Of a stretch of DNA of 64,000 nt, positions 52,937 to 64,000 are shown piece by piece (the first letter of the stretch is position 1; each line of letters begins with the position of its first letter). The notes under the pieces are model-generated. The model saw only the letters and a list, made by a program, of their open reading frames with translations. It was not told where the DNA came from and ran no database searches. The DNA is taken from contig CM119263.1 of the NCBI GenBank assembly GCA_051294375.1, forward strand, positions 17,032,171-17,096,170, written 5' to 3'. A program made the position numbers and the translations under genes. The stretch is from Paraspadella gotoi. Its lineage: Eukaryota > Chaetognatha.

Positions 52937-55900
52937 GCCCTTTCCCTCTCCCTCTATCTCTGCTTCCTTTCCCAGTTAGCTCGATACCCGGACTCGTAAT
53001 TCTTGCCCATGAGGTCGACGCATTTCTCGCAGATTGCTGTGGTTAAGGTGGTGTTTCGTTGTTGTTGTTGGTGTTGTGTTGTAGTTGTATAATATGTTTT
53101 TGCTAATAAGGGTTTTTGTTGCTGCAGGAGTTATTCGAAAACCTGAGATGATTTTGGGTTATAAAATTATATTTGATAATATACGTGAACACATATATAA
53201 TGAAAAGTAATTAAATTAATTTGATGACCCTCTTCAAAAAAGTTTTAGTAAACAAACAAAATGAAATCTCGACCGATAAAGAACTTAACTTCAATTTTAA
53301 AAAATTTATAGGTTTTGTTTTTGTTTACAGCCAGTTTATTTGTAGAATCAAAAAAGAGGATAATTTTAGCACGTTAAAAACAGTTACCTAAACAGTAAAT
53401 TATAATTTTAAACCATTTTAGTAACCTATACATAATTTAAAAAAAAAAAAGACATCTGAACAATCACATATATATCTCGTGGCAAGTAAACCTTGGTTGA
53501 ACAAGTCAGATCGACCGATGTCAGAGTTGGGCTACCTCACACCGCAATCGAAGGTCGTGACATACTCATGCGCTGGTTCAAACCTCGGGTCATGGGGTGT
53601 GGGGGTCGCAATGTGTGTGTGTGTTGTGGTGGTGTGAGAAGAGAGAGAGAGAGAAAGAGGAAGAGAAGAGAGAGAGAGAAGAGAGAAGGAGAGAGATGAT
53701 GAGAGAAGAGGCGAGATAGAGAGATCCGGATTTTGATTAGCGAAGACGGGATTCTGTCCCGCCCATGTGTGCAGCCGAATAAAACGATGGGTCCATCAAA
53801 AAAATCTGGAAGGGCTGCGGGAGGGCTTGGCGGTCGGCTTCGTTGCCGCGGCGGTCAGCGCGGAGATTCGTTTTTGGATTTTTGGGCTGAATGTGGTTGA
53901 AACGCGGCTCGGTTTGTGACTGCGTCTCAATTGGAATTTTGATTTTCATAAATTTCTTCAAATTAGATGTTTTGTCATTTCTTTGTTATTTGAAAATTAT
54001 TCTTTTGTAGCTTCGTTTCTGTCCCCTAGTGGGGGGGTGGCATGTGACCACTGAAACTGCAGGATCAAACTTCTGTAGAATGTTTTACCCAGACAATTAC
54101 AGGGATTTGTATGGAGTTATGTGAAAGCGTTAAAAAATTGGCTTTTAAAACGATTTGAGGCCATTACGTATTAACTTTATGGTTTCTTATCATTTTTTGT
54201 TCGTATTCGTTGTTTGCATGTTAAAATTTTTTATTATTGGCATTTTGATTATTTTAGCCAGCGATAGCTTATAGTGAGATGCAAGAGTATATTTATAGGT
54301 AAATTGCTAGTTTGATTATTTAACATTATTTGTTTGAAGTTTCTCTGTCTGTCATGTTTAAAATTTGCCTTTTAAATTTATTCGAGTAGGTTTAAAAATG
54401 TTGAAAAGTGGCCTCGTATCGAGATTCAGAGGGGTGGTTCTCTTTTCGGATTCAAGGTTACAACGAAATTCACGGTTGACGGTTTCGGTCGTTTAAAGGA
54501 GCAAGGTTTTCGGCTTATGAGTCACGTGGGATTTGGTTTAATGTGAAAAAATTCGAGAATATTTTGATTCATTTCGAATAAGGGCAAAAAAGCTTTTTGT
54601 TTTTCTGTGTCTTGTGTTTTTGTTTCATGGATGTTGTTAGATTTCATTTTATTCCGTCCGAAGATTTGTTTTAATTTAATTTATTTTGAAAAACAATTTA
54701 GTGTTTTATTTTACACTAATTTATCTCACTTTGTGCTATTCTTGAAGTTTCCAATGATTGTAAATTTAAGGAACACAGTCATTCCTAATATTTAAAACCA
54801 ACCAACCGAAATTCTAAACAGTTCGTCGCGATAAGGATTCCATCGGTTTGCCACGCATTGCTGCAGCATCAAAAAAAAAAAGAACATCAGACAATTAAGA
54901 AGCGCAAAGCGTTGTGCCATCAAACAGCGCCATTATCACTGCGCACGATCAAGCTTCAGAAGCACACTGAAAAAAAAAAGCAACCCTTTTCAATCTGGCT
55001 CCGCAAGAAAAGGAAGAAGAAAAAAGGGTTTCCTTTATACGTATGCTTTCATGATGGTGGAGGATAATTATAAATAGAATAATTATACACAAACTGAAAT
55101 GAATTATATAGGTCGCAAAAAAAAGAAGAATTTATATCAGTGAAAGATGAGTCTGACGGAGAAAAAAAACTTGAGCGATAAATCTGCACTATAGGATCGA
55201 GGCAGAGAGAAAAAAATACAATAAAAGATGGGAAGACGAACTGAAATGTAGGAACCTAATTGTGCGATAGGACACCGTTCGATGTCCTGATGACGGTGAC
55301 GGGTTCTGTGACGCAGTTCAAAAGTGGGAACCTCACAGCGGCGAAAGAATTGAAGGGAGAGAGAGATAGAGGAAAGGAGAGAGGAGGGAGAGAGGAGAGA
55401 AGATGGGCGCCCGGGGCGGGAAAGCGAGGGATTAGAGAGAGATGGAAGAGGGAGAGAGAGATGAGGAGAGAGAGAGAGAGAGAGGAGGACGCCAAGAATG
55501 CACTGTGGGGGTGCAGTAGTTGCGGCGCGGGCGCGGTCTTGGCGCTCGGAGGACGGTGGAGAGCTGAAGCGTCGCCGGGGTGCAGGGGAGAGGAGCGAAC
55601 TGAGGGCAGCATCAGAGGAGAGCGGAGGAAGAAGAGGAGGAAGATGACGAGGAGGAGGAGGAAGGCGATTCGCCGGTTTATGCGTGGGAATCGAAAATTC
55701 CCGATTGATTTATTTCAAAGAAGGCAGAGAAAAAATAAAAAAGGAGTGAAAAAGGGCGAGAGATTCTGGAGTTCTTTCTTCGGCCTCTCGGCGCTCCGTG
55801 CTCTGGCGCGACGACGATTTTTGGAAAAAAGGCTCTTCCCCTGAAAAAAAAATCGGCAGGAGGTGGGCGTGGGCGACGACTAAGAGACGACGACGAGTTT

Positions 55901-56080
55901 GGGCTGGGAACGACCTCCGTCGAGTGGGAAACGGGCCCCAATTCTGGTCTCCGTCGTTTACCCTCTTAACCGGCGGAGGTTTACTTCATTTTTTTTTTTA
56001 TTTTCCGCGAGATGAAGACGAGTGAATCGAAAAGAGGGGTTTAAAACGCGTAAGAGTCTATCGTTGGAGAGTGTGTGAGG

Positions 56081-56126
<46 letters not shown>

Positions 56127-57516
56127 TGAGAGTATTTCTTTTTTTTTTGTTTGCTTGCAATGTTTTTTTCTTTTCAGTCTGTGCAAAGATGTTTGAATTA
56201 AAACAACCTTTTTTCCGAGTGAAAGAGACTGGGGGTTCGAAGAGGGGAAGTATGACTTTAAGAGACCCGTTTAGAGCTTCGTACATTCTTTTTGTTGTGT
56301 GATGCGCAATTTTTTTTTTTAAATATTTGTGTTTTAATTAATGTTTTTTTCGGGATATCAGACCCCTTTAAAGAATGGACATGGCATTTTTTTTGTTCGT
56401 AATTTGATTCCCACGTGTTGCCAAAGGTGAGTGGTATTAAAAAAGAAGGAATTAGTACATTCGGTTGCTAAATTTGTTTTGTTTTTTCAATTTTTTTTTT
56501 TAGGCGTAATATTTCGGGTCGTTGTAGGTTTTACTTGTATGTTTAAATGCGAAAAAGAGTTTTGTTAAAAAAGGTTTCGTTGCTTAAGATTAAATGATCC
56601 GTAATTGTGTTAAAATATATGTTTTTCTGGTTTTTTTCGTTGTTTGTATTCATTAGAACGGTTTAGAAGACTATCTTTTTTAGCGTATCGAGTTAAATCT
56701 TTAACACGTTGTGTTCACAACAGCAATTTCAGATTGGATTAAGAGAGAGAGAAAATGCGATTCGATTTTTATTTGTTTCAGTTGTTCGTGCGCAGACGAT
56801 TTGTGAGGATTTTAGTAATTATTTTTGAATGCCTTCAAGTATTACAGAATAATTTATCCAGCATTTTGCTTAACTCCTTATGAGTTGGGTGTGAAGGCGG
56901 TTTACATTTTCAAGTGAGAGTCGACGAGAAAAGATTCCATGCTTTATTTCTTCCTGTCCTTTTATCGGAACGTTAAATTTCGGCAGGACTTTTTTAATAA
57001 TTTACATTTGAATGCTCCTTGTGATGAGGTTAAAATTCAATAAATGATTTTCCTTTACTATGTGTCAGGAAAATTGTAGTGTAAAGGCTTTCTTTGGCTT
57101 TGTTTTCAAAATATTGTGTCAAATATGCGAAAAGCGAGTAAAAATTTTAATAACATTAAGAAACTTTCATCGTAATTTTTTTTTGAATTTGATCATAGTA
57201 TGTAGTCTCTTAACAGTTTAATTTTCTATAAATTACTCGTTTGTAAAAATAAATCAACAAACCAATATTTTTTGTTCGTGGTCGTCCTGTCGTCTTGTCT
57301 CATCGTCGGCGCCGCATCGTCGTCGGCAACATTGAGATGCGTAGGCGGGGGAGATGAAAGGAAGTGGCGCGGATGCGCCTTGATTAAAAGGAGGAAGGGA
57401 TTTAGGGATTGGGGGGAAGTTAACCTGGGGGAGGGGGTATGAGAGAACGGAGAGGAGCGCGTGGCACTCACATTTGTATTCCTTCAGATTGCGATCTCAC
57501 GCGTTTCGGCTTCTCT

Positions 57517-57548
<32 letters not shown>

Positions 57549-58182
57549 CTCTCTTCTCTCTGTCTCCTCTCTCTTCCTCTCTCTCTTCTCTTCTCTCCTC
57601 TCTCTCTTCTCTTCTCTCTCTCTGCTCTGTTGAAAACGGCGAAAGGAGACTAAGGCAGAGGACAAACAGAGGAAAGGTAACATTGATTTCTTATTGCTCT
57701 CCGTATTATGCGCATATTTTAATTTTTTGGCTGACACTCTTTTGTGTTGTGCGCGAGATTGCGAGTGTGTACAGTGTTGTCCTGTTCGACTCCTACGCGA
57801 AATGCAGGCCCATATTTAGGGATAGCGGCGTCGTCGCGTTCATCGGGTAGTCGGCGCGTCATCGAGTTATGCCGTCTTTGAAAAAAATACGAAGTTTTAT
57901 TTCAATCATAACAAATCAACAAGAGTCCAAAAGTATAAAAAAAAAAAAAAACAGTCGAGTTTAGAATAAGGAATAGAAAGCAAGTCGTTATCCCTCCTGC
58001 ATGATTTCATTTACTAATTAATTTCTGTCGACGTAAATGCGAAAAAAAAAAGATTTATCTTAATTTCGCGAAAAAATCGTCGTCTGTAGAAAACCGTAAA
58101 GATTCGAAGAGGAGACGGGCAATTTCGGTAATGGGGAACGAGCCTGAGGAATGAGAGAATGAAGAGGAAAAGAGAATGAGAG

Positions 58183-58237
<55 letters not shown>

Positions 58238-60628
58238 GGGAGGAGTGAGAGGATTTAGGCGCAAACGATGATTTGAAGTCGAAAGACCGAGAGAGGTTCA
58301 AAAAGGCGCCGGATTAGAAATGGGGTGATTCAAGATTGAGAAGGAACGACAAACAGGCTTGGTTCACCAATCACCACATGCGTGTGTTGCCGAAGGATTT
58401 GATACATGTCTCGGGAATGGGAAACGACATCAAAGCTACATTGTAACTAGATATTTTCTTATAAAAGTTTAACAATCGGAGAGGAAAAAAAATAATAAAC
58501 ATCGTTGAGTCATTTGAAAAAATAAAGAAAACTTACCCAATAATTGATTCATGAAAAGTAATAAAAGTTATTTAAATAAACTATAATACTATCAAATTTT
58601 AAGAAAAAAAAAGGCAATTTGATGAAGCCGCGCTAAAAATAAATTTTACATACACATCCGAAAAAAAATTACTACCTTTTTAAAGAATCCAAATGTATCT
58701 TAGAGGGAAAAGTCAAACATAGAAGAAGCGAAACTAGATTTCGAAAACTCAAAAGTTGCTTATAAAACAAAAACCACCCACAAAAAGAGGAGAAAACGTT
58801 GGCACGTCGATCGTCGACGAGCGAAGGGGCACTCGTTAGTCGCTCATTCGGAATCGACTAAAGTCTTGGATTCTCGGTGTTAACGAAGGACGTTCCCGTG
58901 AGAACTTTCTGTTAGGTTAAACAAAAATCCCTGAAAAGGAGAGGTTAAAATGGAAAAAAAGAGGAATGACGATTGCATTTTCTCCTTTTTTTTGAGGAGG
59001 TGGCGAGGTTAGGTGGTTGAGGCGGTAAGTTTCTATAAGATTTAGTTAGGCTTTCTCTTAAATTTTTACGATCGGATCTTATGTAAATTTCTATATTTTT
59101 TTTGCCAATCAAGTAGAGGACGGAATTCTTCAATATATATTTTCTCGTTCCTTTCTTTCCTTGGTTTTCTGTACATCCAGTAATTTCTTTCTCAATTGTT
59201 GCCTTCTTTGCCCATTGCCTTAGATTGTCTTTCCTTCTGCCCTTTTCTTTCCTTTCCATGTTCGGTCTCAGTTGGCTTCACTGGATCCCCGCTCAAAGGG
59301 CCCCCGCGCTCAATGGGCTGCGAACGAAACAGTTCCGTTGATGCGGAAAAAAATCTTGGATGAGGATCGATTTCTGATAGCGAAACTGCCGTCGTCCAAC
59401 TTCCTTACTCGACTGAGTCGTCGTTTTTTCGTTTAAGGAGTCATCGGTCGTCGTTGGACTGAAGTCATCGTTCATTCTCTTGTATCTCCAAGTGACTACG
59501 TCGTTCTTCGTCCGCTCCGTTTAGAACAAAGTTTTATAAATGTCATCTTGAAAATTAGGATTTGAAAAACACTTATTTTTAATTATTTAAATATTATTAT
59601 TAGATTGTATTAAAAAAAAAATTTAGAAAAAACTAAAAAACTACAATTAATATTAATTAGACTAACTGACTCATTCATCCATTGTCGTGATTTCTTTTTA
59701 AAAATCTTTAATTTATATTTTTTTTCAATTCACAATGGAAGATAACTTTCGAACAATATTACAAATGCCGATGAAAGTACACGCGGACCTCGACCAGAGA
59801 AACATGAGATGAAACAGGAGCGCGACACGACGACCCGGATGAATTTTTTTATTCGAGCTCTACGACACGACGACGACCGAAGTGACGCAGAACGAGACGC
59901 GTGACGATGACGTGACTTTCAGGGACGAACATGATGAAGAGAGTGGCAAGGGCGAACGAGAAAGTGGCCAAATTGATCCTTGAGATGTGCATTAGTGAGA
60001 ATGGCAAATGTCAAATGAAATGAATATGAGATTATGAACCATGTGATCAGTGAGAGTGCAGAGGCGAATTAACTGATTCGAAAAGTGACAAATAAACCAG
60101 AGAATGTGATTAGGAAAGGGACGCTTGAGGATTCATAAAGCAAGAAATAGGGCATAGTTGAAGCGTAGCGCAAAAGAGCGGGTCGAAGGATCCAGCGTTT
60201 GACTGTATGGGCGCTGACCAGTAGAAATGTCAATCAGTGCTCCGAGATGAAACGGAAAGTATCCGGCGCGAAAAAGAGGACAACTAGGTAAACAACTAGA
60301 ACTGTCTTTCAACTCTCTCTCTCTTCTCGTCTCTCTCTCTCTACTCTCTCTCTCTCTCTCTCTCCTCCTCTCTCTCTCTCTCTCTCCTCTACTCTCTCTC
60401 TCTCTCTCTCTTTCACGTTCCGAAACGTCTTTAAACTTAAACGAATTTTTGGCATCCCAAACCTCTCATATCATCATATTTGGGCAATCTAGGGTCAGAA
60501 GGCGGTTGCCAACAGGAGACCGGTTGATTTGTGTTGCTGGATGGCTCGGGGCTGGCAAACATCTACCATTCTTACAAGTAATTATTAATTGATGTAAATT
60601 TATGACGATATTTACTAAGAATTCTTAC

Positions 60629-60947
60629 TGGCTCCAGGATGTAAAACGGTAAAAAGGTGTCTGACGCCATTATCTTCCAGAGACAAAACCGCTCTATCGG
60701 CCAATAAACATCGACGACGCACTTCTTCAAAGCGTCTAAAGTTGCCAGACAGAGGCGTCACCCCGACAATGACCGAGCTATCTTCGTCATTAAGAGGAAC
60801 ATCAAACTCTAATGAGAATTTCTTACTCTTCGAGGAGCTAATGGAGAATGGACAATCATGATTTTCAGCTTTAGACAAATCGGAAATGACGTACATATTG
60901 TTATGATTACGGTTAAATCTAGAATGCGTTGACACGAGAAGAACCAA
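60629..60947 (-). CDS. Copy 3 version of the 23.3-kb minus-strand frame
   Basis: The same open frame as at 41045-41363; no independent evidence. Confidence 0.2.
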
Positions 60948-63012
60948 ATGACCAGAACATAAAAAAATGTAATATAAAAAATAAAATTAATTTCGGGGGG
61001 TCCCGTTGTCGATTTCCTGTTACAGTATCCACTCGAAAATTGTAACACAAAAAATGACTTGTCTATTTTCAAAACGCCTTTAGAATGCACATTTTCCCTT
61101 CAACAACAGCACTCGGTATTCCTGGTGGCCATCTCACACGATAACATTCTTTCCATTCCTAGTTCAAGGAATTATCTTGACAGACGTACGTGTCAGTTGG
61201 GCCGCTCCATGAAAGTGAATGTATGGCATTTGAAGCAAAGTCAGAACGAATATGCGAGACGGACGTCAACCGCTTTTTTGTACTGACGGAGCGCAACCTC
61301 CCAAAAAATCATATTGAGAAGGCGACAACAAAAACGATCACTCTGATGACATTCGCCGTTTGCTGGGAACTACGAAACGTCGCTTAGCTTGTGCGTTTTT
61401 GTGAGTTAAGTATACCACGGCCAACGGAGAACGACGGGATTGTCATTAAGACGATGCGGAAACGACTACTATGACCGAGGGAATCTAGCGAACAGTAGAA
61501 ATGCAACAAATTAAATTTAAAAAAAAAAAAAATTTCTTTCAGTTGCTCTAAATTTTTTAAAGGATTCTTTTGGATTGATGGAGAGATGGAGAAGTGATAC
61601 GCCTCGTAGGAAGAGGGGAAAAGAGGGCAGAGAGAGAGAGAGCAGAGATGACAGAGACTTGCGAGTGCCAAGAGATATAAAAAAAACATTTACGCCGCTA
61701 ACAGTGACTCATCGGCACAACTGAGCAACTTTAATCCAAATTCCTTCTTCATTCGAACGGAGATGAATAACGCCAGCGAGCATGGGAGTGGCGACACTTC
61801 GAGATTTTCGAGCTCACTATATGCGTTTGAAACTTCTGAAATATGCAACTGACCGAGCGATGCGACCAGCGCAGAACGAGTTCGAAAACTGCGGCTGCCA
61901 TTCAAAGTTAGGCCACAAGAGATTCGCTTGGAAAACTCTGGCTAAAAAATAAAAAATAAAACACTAAAAAAACCGGATCGAATACCGAATAACACTGAAA
62001 TAAGTTTTGAAAATTTAAGCAATAACACATTATAAGAAGAAAAACTCATAGATCTTAATCCAAAAATCTATTATTTACATACGGTCGCATTACTAACCTT
62101 TTATATAATTTCTAAAAATACCGTCGATGTTATACTGGACTCGTTCATTTTCAGCCCGGAACCGAGAAGAAAAAAAATAAGTGGATACCCCGAAGCAGAC
62201 TATCAAATCCTCAGCCGCATGCCATCAATCCTTTTGTGCTCAAAAGGGTCACGCATTTACCGACATCAACAAGACTCGCTTATTTGATCGAAAATAAGGA
62301 ATGTCTCTGAATGTTTTCAAAATATTTGATGTGGGCTGTTATGTTCAGCGAAAGTTAGTAGTTGTACCTATTTCTAAAATCTTTACATGGGCAGAGATTA
62401 TAGAATTTTGCGCTTCTAAAAAAGACTAATATATTTTCTTTTTAAAGTAGTGAGTGCACCATCGTAAAGCTAAACATGCATAATTTTCAAAATTTTAAAA
62501 ATATAATAAGATTTAAATTATAAAAATAAGGTTAGAAGTTCTAGCGCAAGCGGTTAGATATAGGGTCCTAGAGACTAAACACTAAAAAATGTAAGTTAAA
62601 AGGAGGAAAACTAAGTTGTATTAAATATTCTTAAACGCATAAAGATGAAGTCCTTTCATTCAGAAACGAGGTTTAGAAATCATAAATTGTTGAAAAAAAC
62701 ATCTCAGCCATGCAATGACCATTGAATCACTCGACATGGACGGAACGCTTGTACTATATAACAGGGTTTACTTCCCCCTTTACAAAAAGTTCTTGCAACT
62801 TCATCTTGCAAAATGAAGTCGATGAAAGCGATTTACGTTTTAGCCATCTCGCAGTTCTCGTCTACTTCGCGTGAATCGGGGTCGATAGTCATAGGTAACG
62901 ACATCGAGCCTCGTCTCGGCGACGGCATTAAAGTAATCACGTCCAGGCATCACGACGTCGAATTTAGCTGGTGAAAGATGAAGCTGTAGAAAGCAGAGGG
63001 AGAGAGGATAAT

Positions 63013-63045
<33 letters not shown>

Positions 63046-64000
63046 AGAGAGGAGAAGAGGAGAGACGACGAGAGCAGAGAGAAATGAGAGAAAGAGAGGA
63101 AAGGGAAGACGTGAAGAGTCTTTAGGGGAAGTTAGTAAAACGGGGGCGGGTAAGGCGAATGGGAAGAGGGGGAAGGAATTTTTGTGAGGAAATAACTTTT
63201 GGGGAAATCTTTATTATAATTATAAAAGATCATTAATTATTAAAAAAAAATAAATAAAAATGAAAATTTAAGTAAATTTCCCCTACATGTGAAGGAGCGG
63301 CAAGGAGATTAATTTTATTTAAGTTTTATATTGTTATTAAGTGTAAAAATATTGAGAAAATATCGACAAACATTGTCACCAGATGACGAAATAGAGGAAA
63401 AAGAGAGATGCTTTACCAATATTTAAATTCATTGTGAAACAAAAGCCCAAATTCTTACTGGCAAGAAGAGAAAACAAGACCCCTCTTTCCTTGGATGTCT
63501 CTCCCTCCACTTTATCTCCCTCTCACTCACTCGGTTTAATCTCTCTCTCTCTCTCTCTCTCCCTCTCCTCTCTCTCTCTCATCATCCATTCTTCTCTCTC
63601 TCTCTCATCAGTTTCGATCGGCCGGGGAAAGATCTTAATCACTGATTTGTCCTCCACTCTTTCTGCTTTTATTGTTCCTAAAAACGAAACTTTTCTTCTG
63701 GACATGAACTCGCGCCAGATAAGTCAGTTGAAAAAGTTTCCCCAGGGCCGTGACGAAACCGGTTTTTACTATTATTGATAAGTTAAAACGAAGGGAATTC
63801 GGTGAATGTCTGCTCATCTTTCACGAGGCCCGATAAAAGTAGCAGGGTGGGGTGACAGCGCCCCCCCGCCTGCGGAACCCGGGGCATTGACTTTCTGAAA
63901 AAAGACTCTTCAATGAGGGGAGTTGAAACGGTTAATGAATTAAAGAATAGAACACTGGCGAGGTAAAGAGAAGCAATAAGATTTAGAGATGTTGGGAAGT

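Larger units (their letters stand above)
47514..64000 (+). other. Copy 3, identical to copy 2
   Basis: Matches 27930-44416 at an offset of 19,584 bases. All open frames and repeats recur with the same translations and coordinates shifted by that number, including the indels that distinguish copy 2 from copy 1. It is cut by the window end. Its feature content is that of copy 2 and should not be counted again. Confidence 0.9.

Overview
This is a eukaryotic, almost certainly invertebrate animal, genomic scaffold. It shows long non-coding AT-rich stretches, very dense (GA)n/(CT)n microsatellites, intron-type splice signals, a TATA box, and runs of N of scaffold type. There are no operons, ribosome binding sites, rRNA or convincing tRNA genes. 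I cannot fix the phylum. No open reading frame in the window matches a protein family I recognise, so the gene calls are structural (splice sites, open frames, membrane segments), not functional.

Layout. 1-10387 is a unique, microsatellite-rich stretch with one short non-repetitive open frame (from about 504), a G-rich block followed by a TATA-like box (5439-5510), and a cluster of consecutive small hairpins (6070-6310). 10388-27904 (copy 1) is a 17.5 kb block with cleaner sequence. It holds the best coding candidate, a 2.1 kb minus-strand exon (13162 to 11032) flanked by a 3' splice acceptor and a consensus 5' donor. It also holds a weak minus-strand membrane-protein-like locus (about 24121 to 23344), a weak plus-strand exon (27256-27411) and many microsatellites.

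27930-45911 (copy 2) is the same 17.5 kb again, carrying a single-base insertion or deletion every few to a few tens of bases, which breaks the 2.1 kb exon. 45912-47112 is new sequence that runs on directly from copy 2, with an ATC-rich run and a dispersed repeat. 47283-47488 is a short island between two N runs, with a TATA box and a near-perfect 12-bp hairpin. 47514-64000 (copy 3) matches copy 2 at a fixed offset of 19,584 bases wherever I compared them, indels included.

The strongest conclusion is about the assembly. Copies 2 and 3 look like one uncorrected long-read sequence inserted twice at 25-N gaps, not two biological duplications. Copy 2 reads through the 230-N gap that ends copy 1 (gap content at about 45612-45806) and past the 25-N gap at 27905 (continuing at 45912). 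The likely true order is 1-27579, 45612-45806, 27810-27904, 45912-47112, gap, 47283-47488. Anyone counting genes or repeats here should count the block once.

I found no credible new multi-gene system. The items most worth a second look are the two overlapping reading frames that share one splice donor at 11032, the hairpin cluster at 6070-6310, the hairpin with TATA box at 47307-47413, and the alternating polarity of the GA/CT tracts.
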